A DNA stretch of 64,000 bases from Peribacillus deserti (GTDB lineage Bacteria; Bacillota; Bacilli; Bacillales; DSM-1321), in NCBI RefSeq assembly GCF_016909175.1, contig NZ_JAFBFI010000001.1, positions 310,001-374,000 of the forward strand, written 5' to 3'. Positions 59,952 to 64,000 of this stretch are shown here, piece by piece (the stretch's first letter is position 1; every line of letters starts with the position of its first letter). The position numbers and the translations under genes were made by a program. The notes under the pieces were generated by a model, which ran no database searches, was not told where the DNA came from, and saw nothing but the letters and a program-made list of their open reading frames with translations.

Positions 59952-60935
59952 TTGAAAAAAGTTATGGTTTTAATGGTTTTAGGATTATTGATTGCGGCAG
60001 TCAGCGGCTGCAGTTCAAATTCTTCATCTTCATCTGCTGTTAAAAAGCCAATGAAAATAGGAATTATGCTCTCAGACGCAGGGCTTGGTGATCAATCGTT
60101 TTCAGATGCAGGTTTTGCAGGACTTGAAAAAGCGCGTGATGAATTAAACATCTCTTTTGATTATAGAGAAATTAATGATACAGGATCTTATGAAAAAGGT
60201 CTGGAGGAATTAGTCAATCAGGGGAATGATGTCGTAATTGGCCTTGGCTTTTCAATGCAGGAGGCAATTGATCATACGGCAAAAAAGTTTCCTGATACCA
60301 CCTTTTTGCTGATAGATTCCGAGTCAGACCTTCCTAATGTTCACACTGTAACGTTTAAAGAAGAAGAAGGGTCTTATTTAATCGGTGTTATTGCGGGCAT
60401 GAAGACAAAGAGCAATGTAGTTGGGTTTGTAGGCGGAATAGATGTTCCGCTCATCAGGAAGTTTGAAAAGGGCTATACCGAGGGTGTGAAGGCTGTGAAT
60501 CCAAAAGTTAAAGTGATATCTACTTTTGCCGGCAGCTTTGATAATGACAAGCAGGGAATGCAGATCGCTAAGGATATGATTAAACAAAAAGCGGATTATA
60601 TCTATCCAGCTGCTGGATTTACGGGTGTAGGCGTATTAAATGAAGCGCAAAAATCAGGGATTTATACATTTGGAGTTGACTCTGATCAATTTTATCTAGC
60701 AGAAAAGGCTGTAGTAACATCCATGCTAAAGCGTGTTGATGTCGCTATTTATGATATCGCTAAAGAACTTGTGAAAAAAGGAAAGCTATCAGAAAAGAAG
60801 ACTCAGCTTGGAATAAAAGAAAATGGAGTAGATGTTGCGCCTATCAGAGTGATGCCGCTTACTCCAGCAGAAACGGACAAATTAAAAGAATTTAGAAACA
60901 GCCTATCAGAAGGCACAATTCAAATACAGCTATAA
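59952..60935 (+). CDS. BMP-family (PnrA-like) substrate-binding lipoprotein
   Basis: A 327-aa precursor with lipobox AAVSGCSS (lipid Cys ~20) and the Bmp/PnrA periplasmic-binding fold: IGIMLSDAGLGDQSFSDAGF, TVTFKEEEGSYLIGVIAGMK, FVGGIDVPLIRKFEKGYTEG, DYIYPAAGFTGVG, and GVDSDQFY. Relatives bind purine nucleosides for uptake. No ABC ATPase or permease of that family follows; instead a chemoreceptor starts 24 bp later. Start is TTG 59952 with a weak ribosome site. Confidence 0.92.
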   Translation: MKKVMVLMVLGLLIAAVSGCSSNSSSSSAVKKPMKIGIMLSDAGLGDQSFSDAGFAGLEKARDELNISFDYREINDTGSYEKGLEELVNQGNDVVIGLGFSMQEAIDHTAKKFPDTTFLLIDSESDLPNVHTVTFKEEEGSYLIGVIAGMKTKSNVVGFVGGIDVPLIRKFEKGYTEGVKAVNPKVKVISTFAGSFDNDKQGMQIAKDMIKQKADYIYPAAGFTGVGVLNEAQKSGIYTFGVDSDQFYLAEKAVVTSMLKRVDVAIYDIAKELVKKGKLSEKKTQLGIKENGVDVAPIRVMPLTPAETDKLKEFRNSLSEGTIQIQL

Positions 60936-60959
60936 TATTCGGGAAGGGGCCGCTGCAGC

Positions 60960-62609
60960 ATGAAGTTAAAACAAAAGATTTTACTGTTAGCTCTTGTTCC
61001 TTTGCTTTTATCTGTTTGTATTATTGCGTTTAACATTCTACAGCTGAAATCGCTAAAGTCTTCAACAGAGACTATTGTACAGATGCTGGTAAATGTTGAA
61101 GAATTAAATAGTTCTGCGAAGAGCTTGTCAAAGTCTCTAGGTGCATACTCTTTAAATGTTTCAGCAAGCAATGCAAATGATATTAATGAGGATTTAAAAA
61201 AGACGAAAACAGTCTACAACAAATTGGATGAACATATCACAGACCAGGAACAGAAAGAAAAGATCCAGAATATTGACAAGAAGTATAAAGAGCTAGCCTC
61301 CGCTGCTGTCAAAACAGTAACTGAAGAAAATCAAGCAGAAGCAAAACGCCAGTCTTTCCGTACAAAAGGAATGGTGAATGATGTAATAGAATTAAAAAAG
61401 ATGATAAACACCGAATATACAACCATGCAGATTAACTTAAAGAACCAGATTGATTGGATGGTCACATTTTCAATTACTGCTGCTCTTATTCTTATTGCAG
61501 GCTGTGCGGCAGCCGCGTTTATATATGCAGAAAGAATCGTAAAACCGATTAGAGAAATTACAAAACATGCAGAAGAAATTGCCCAGGGTAATTTAGCTGT
61601 ACATGATATGACAGTGCGTACCAGCGATGAAATTTTCACGCTGAACCAGGCTTTCCAAAGAATGTCCGGGAATTTAAGAGAGTTAATTGAGCAAGTGGGA
61701 AACAGCTCCAGCCAGGTCGCTGCCTCTGCTGAGGAGCTTATGGCGAGTGCAGATGAAACCATGCGCGGCACGGAGCAGATCACTGCGAGCATTCAGCAGG
61801 TTTCAGCAGGAGCAGAGCAGCAGACGATGAAGTCAGAAGAGTCAGCACATGCTGTATTTGAAACCACACAGGAAGTAGTGAAAATTGCCGATAATGCGGA
61901 GGCCGTTCTACATTTAACTGCTTCAGTAAACGAAAATACGAACCTGGGATCACATCTTGTGAAAGAAACTCTAAATTCAATGAATCTAATTCATGGATCG
62001 GTAGAAGAAACTGATCAAGTGCTTAATGAGTTAAATAAACGTTCTGCAGAGATTGGAGATATTCTGGGTTTAATCACGGACATTGCGGACCAGACCAATT
62101 TACTGGCGTTAAATGCAGCTATCGAGGCAGCCAGGGCAGGGGAAGCGGGCAAGGGATTCTCAGTTGTTGCGGCTGAGGTTAGAAAACTGGCTGAACAAAC
62201 AAGAAGTTCGGTGACCCATATTTCCGAAATTACCTCGGTCATGCAGAAGGATACGAAAAAAAGTGTTGCATCCATTCTTTTTGTGAAGGAAAAAGTAGGA
62301 GACGGGCTGAAAGTTGCAAGTGAAACACAGAATCGATTTGAAGATATTCTATCTTCTGTCCAAAACGTGACGGAGCAAATAAAGGAAATCACATCTGCTT
62401 CAAGTAAAATCAGTACGGATGTTTCGATGGTATCTGAAAGAGTAAATGAAATGTCTGGAGTTGCCCATAGCGCCTCGCATCATGCGGTTGAAGTGGCTGC
62501 AGCTTCTGAAGAACAGCTTGCATCCATGGAGGAAGTAAGTGCTGCTGCTTCGTCGCTGGCTCATTTAGCAGAAGAACTACAGAGCACGGTTTCTAAATTT
62601 CGCTTATAA
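60960..62609 (+). CDS. Methyl-accepting chemotaxis protein with small helical sensor
   Basis: A 549-aa chemoreceptor with TM1 (~8-28), a short external helical region (~30-165, four-helix-bundle type), TM2 (~172-195), HAMP ([40 protein letters not shown]) and the signalling tip [20 protein letters not shown]. The sensor is too small for a Cache domain. It is probably co-transcribed with the BMP lipoprotein, which could present ligand to it. GGAAGGGG is the ribosome site. Its terminator carries the second MITE. Confidence 0.95.
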   Translation: MKLKQKILLLALVPLLLSVCIIAFNILQLKSLKSSTETIVQMLVNVEELNSSAKSLSKSLGAYSLNVSASNANDINEDLKKTKTVYNKLDEHITDQEQKEKIQNIDKKYKELASAAVKTVTEENQAEAKRQSFRTKGMVNDVIELKKMINTEYTTMQINLKNQIDWMVTFSITAALILIAGCAAAAFIYAERIVKPIREITKHAEEIAQGNLAVHDMTVRTSDEIFTLNQAFQRMSGNLRELIEQVGNSSSQVAASAEELMASADETMRGTEQITASIQQVSAGAEQQTMKSEESAHAVFETTQEVVKIADNAEAVLHLTASVNENTNLGSHLVKETLNSMNLIHGSVEETDQVLNELNKRSAEIGDILGLITDIADQTNLLALNAAIEAARAGEAGKGFSVVAAEVRKLAEQTRSSVTHISEITSVMQKDTKKSVASILFVKEKVGDGLKVASETQNRFEDILSSVQNVTEQIKEITSASSKISTDVSMVSERVNEMSGVAHSASHHAVEVAAASEEQLASMEEVSAAASSLAHLAEELQSTVSKFRL

Positions 62610-62634
62610 AAGAAAATCATCACCAAACTTAGAA

Positions 62635-62652
62635 AGGCAATGTCTATTGCCT
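62635..62652 (+). terminator. Chemoreceptor terminator hairpin, left copy of an 18-bp duplication
   Basis: AGGCAAT-GTCT-ATTGCCT, exactly the duplicated sequence flanking the element. Confidence 0.75.
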
Positions 62653-62810
62653 CAGAGTGTAGACAAAATCAATTTCAAACAAACTTTGTCGCGAAAAATG
62701 AGGTTTGTCAATTTATTTCTTGTATATATGGTGGCTTTTCTAAAGTTAAGCACTATATATTGAGGGTTAAATATTATTAAAAAATAGCTGTCGACTTTGT
62801 CGACAGCCTG
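62653..62810 (+). mobile_element. 158-bp MITE-like element inserted in a terminator (copy 2)
   Basis: Begins CAGAGTGTAGACAAAATC and ends GTCGACAGCCTG, same length as copy 1 and differing at only a few positions. Its right end forms a GCTGTCGAC/GTCGACAGC hairpin. The flanking 18-bp direct repeat is the whole terminator stem-loop. No coding capacity. Confidence 0.9.
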
Positions 62811-62835
62811 AGGCAATGTCTATTGCCTTTTTTTG
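62811..62835 (+). terminator. Chemoreceptor terminator hairpin, right copy with T run
   Basis: AGGCAAT-GTCT-ATTGCCT followed by TTTTTT. Confidence 0.85.
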
Positions 62836-62893
62836 TTTTTTATGAGCGGCTTTCGTTGAGTTCCTAGTAAATTATACCCCTGTTTTGGATGAG

Positions 62894-62921
62894 TTTAGAA
62901 TATAATATTAAATATTCTAAA
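62894..62921. promoter_or_regulatory. Operator-like dyad upstream of the permease gene
   Basis: TTTAGAATAT-N8-ATATTCTAAA is a perfect 10-bp inverted repeat overlapping a TATAAT, 28 bp before the start codon: a likely repressor site. Confidence 0.55.
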
Positions 62922-62948
62922 TAGACAGATAAAGGATTAGGGGGAATT

Positions 62949-64000
62949 ATGAAATTATTAAAGATCATTTTATATTATACGATGGGTGTATTCGGTATAA
63001 CATTAATAAGTGTACTTCCAGGTGTGATCCAGACAAAGGGAATTTATAATATTTTTGCCTATTTAAAAGCGTTTATTGTGTTTTTAGCTGAATTTATTAA
63101 CATAGATAATTGGGTGTATATGTATAAAGAGCAGCCATATCCAATTTTGGAGTTCTTAAGGGAACCATTTATTTATTCAGCCCAAATCTTTATGGGTGCG
63201 ATGGCTATAGGTTTCTTTGCTGCGCTAATCCTGACGGTTCTGACTCAGTTTTTGCCAAAATCTATCACAACTGGGATCAAAAGATTACTAAGTATTTTAG
63301 AAACAGTGCCTGATTTGATGTTTGCGTTCATGCTGCAGCTTTTTGTTGTTTATGCGTTTAAAAAATCAGGTGTGGAGCTGTTTAAATTTACGGCACTGGG
63401 TGAGGAAAAGATTTACTTTGCTCCTATTCTAACTCTATCCATACTGCCGATGATTTCACTTTACAGGTTATTTCTTCTTCTAGTTGAAGAAGAATTTTTG
63501 AAAGACTATGCAGAGTTTGCCTTATCGAAGGGTTTTGGCAGGCTTCGGATCTTAATCGTACATATTTTTAGGAACATTTTCACTTCAATCTATTTCCATT
63601 CAAAGATCATCATCTGGGGTGGACTTTCAAGCTTATTCATAGTGGAGACTCTGTTTAATATGCAGGGAATCACGGCTTATATAACCGGGGATTTCCGGCC
63701 TATAGTGATAGCAGTATCTTTACTTTTGATTTTTACTCCATTTTTTATCCTGTATCAGGGGGCACAATTCTTTATAAAACAAGATTCTTCCATTGAGTGG
63801 GAGCTCATTAAGAAAGATATAGCCGGCATCAAAAAGTGGAAGCTTTGGCTCAGACTTCAGTGGGCAGGGAGCATCCTGCTCAGTCACTTAAAGAACCCAA
63901 AATTTTTTATAGGCTTTACGTTTATAACCGGCCTCCTCCTTTACAGTGTTTTATACTGTCTGCTAGCGGAGGCGCCAATAAAAAATCTCACCTTTTTAAA
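62949..64000 (+). CDS. Opp/Dpp-type ABC transporter permease, cut by window edge
   Basis: An open frame from ATG 62949 to the right edge, at least 350 residues. It has about six membrane segments, an N-terminal TM followed by a 60-residue external loop, and the permease loop DYAEFALSKGFGRLRILIVH with the Ala-x-x-x-Gly pattern of the binding-protein-dependent permeases, then LFIVETLFNMQGITAYI as in DppB. At the end, a second membrane block begins (FFIGFTFITGLLLYSVLYCL), suggesting a fused B+C permease, which is unusual. Ribosome site TTAGGGGGAA. Substrate (peptide or nickel type) unknown. Confidence 0.8.
   Translation, partial: MKLLKIILYYTMGVFGITLISVLPGVIQTKGIYNIFAYLKAFIVFLAEFINIDNWVYMYKEQPYPILEFLREPFIYSAQIFMGAMAIGFFAALILTVLTQFLPKSITTGIKRLLSILETVPDLMFAFMLQLFVVYAFKKSGVELFKFTALGEEKIYFAPILTLSILPMISLYRLFLLLVEEEFLKDYAEFALSKGFGRLRILIVHIFRNIFTSIYFHSKIIIWGGLSSLFIVETLFNMQGITAYITGDFRPIVIAVSLLLIFTPFFILYQGAQFFIKQDSSIEWELIKKDIAGIKKWKLWLRLQWAGSILLSHLKNPKFFIGFTFITGLLLYSVLYCLLAEAPIKNLTFL

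Overview
The window is a chromosomal segment of a motile, biofilm-forming, aerobic Gram-positive rod of the Bacillaceae (Bacillus sensu lato). Gene order follows the B. subtilis block tagV-yvyE-degSU-degV-comF-flgM...hag-fliDST-hpf-secA-prfB-cccB-ftsEX-ctpB. Shine-Dalgarno sites are strong (AGGAGG), and SigA, SigD, SigB and SigW type promoters can be read directly.

1-7.7 kb: a partial ROK regulator, a small unknown gene, an LCP wall ligase (TagV type), YvyE, the DegS/DegU two-component pair and DegV. 7.8-19.8 kb: late competence genes (comFA, comFC; no comFB between them) run into a flagellar block (yvyF, flgM, flgN, flgK, flgL, yviE, fliW, csrA, hag, flaG, fliD, fliS, fliT). SigD promoters lie before flgM, hag and flaG, and the hag leader has CsrA-type sites. 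20-20.6 kb: hpf.

20.6-26 kb is the most distinctive region: a matrix island. It holds a class D sortase and a SinR-like repressor (minus strand), then a TapA-like protein, a SipW-like signal peptidase, a TasA/CalY-like fibre protein and a second TasA-like protein carrying eight 12-residue Cys repeats and an LPDTA sorting signal. A zinc-ribbon protein follows, then a cyclic-di-GMP-I riboswitch placed directly before a 43-codon SinI-like gene, then a second SinR-like gene. My reading is that c-di-GMP tunes an antirepressor that releases SinR control of a matrix fibre, part of which is covalently fixed to the wall.

26-37 kb: secA, prfB (with its autoregulatory +1 frameshift), a YitT-family protein, cytochrome c-551, a SigB-type Mn catalase, ftsEX, a membrane protein gene split by an in-frame TGA, and ctpB. 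37-48 kb: a Ter/Tel stress cluster under a textbook SigW promoter: three TerD proteins, TerC, then six genes (C-C lyase-like, TRSP phosphoribosyltransferase, StiP-like, HAD phosphatase, YceG-like, TelA) that look like a metabolite-making module joined to the Ter system. 48-64 kb: MinJ-like protein, a large secreted nucleotidase (YfkN type), a SigD-controlled chemoreceptor, a small His/Gly-rich membrane protein with a PspA homologue, an OmpR/HisKA two-component pair, a BMP-family lipoprotein with a second chemoreceptor, and a partial Opp/Dpp-type permease.

Non-coding structure is rich. Two 158-bp MITE-like elements sit inside transcription terminators and each has duplicated the terminator hairpin on both sides. 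About nine GGGGAC-W-GTCCCC palindromic repeats lie between genes. Two intergenic arrays have units phased at 20-21 bp. A Bacillus-style interspersed repeat occurs in one full and one shortened form. All assignments are from reading the sequence; no database search was run.
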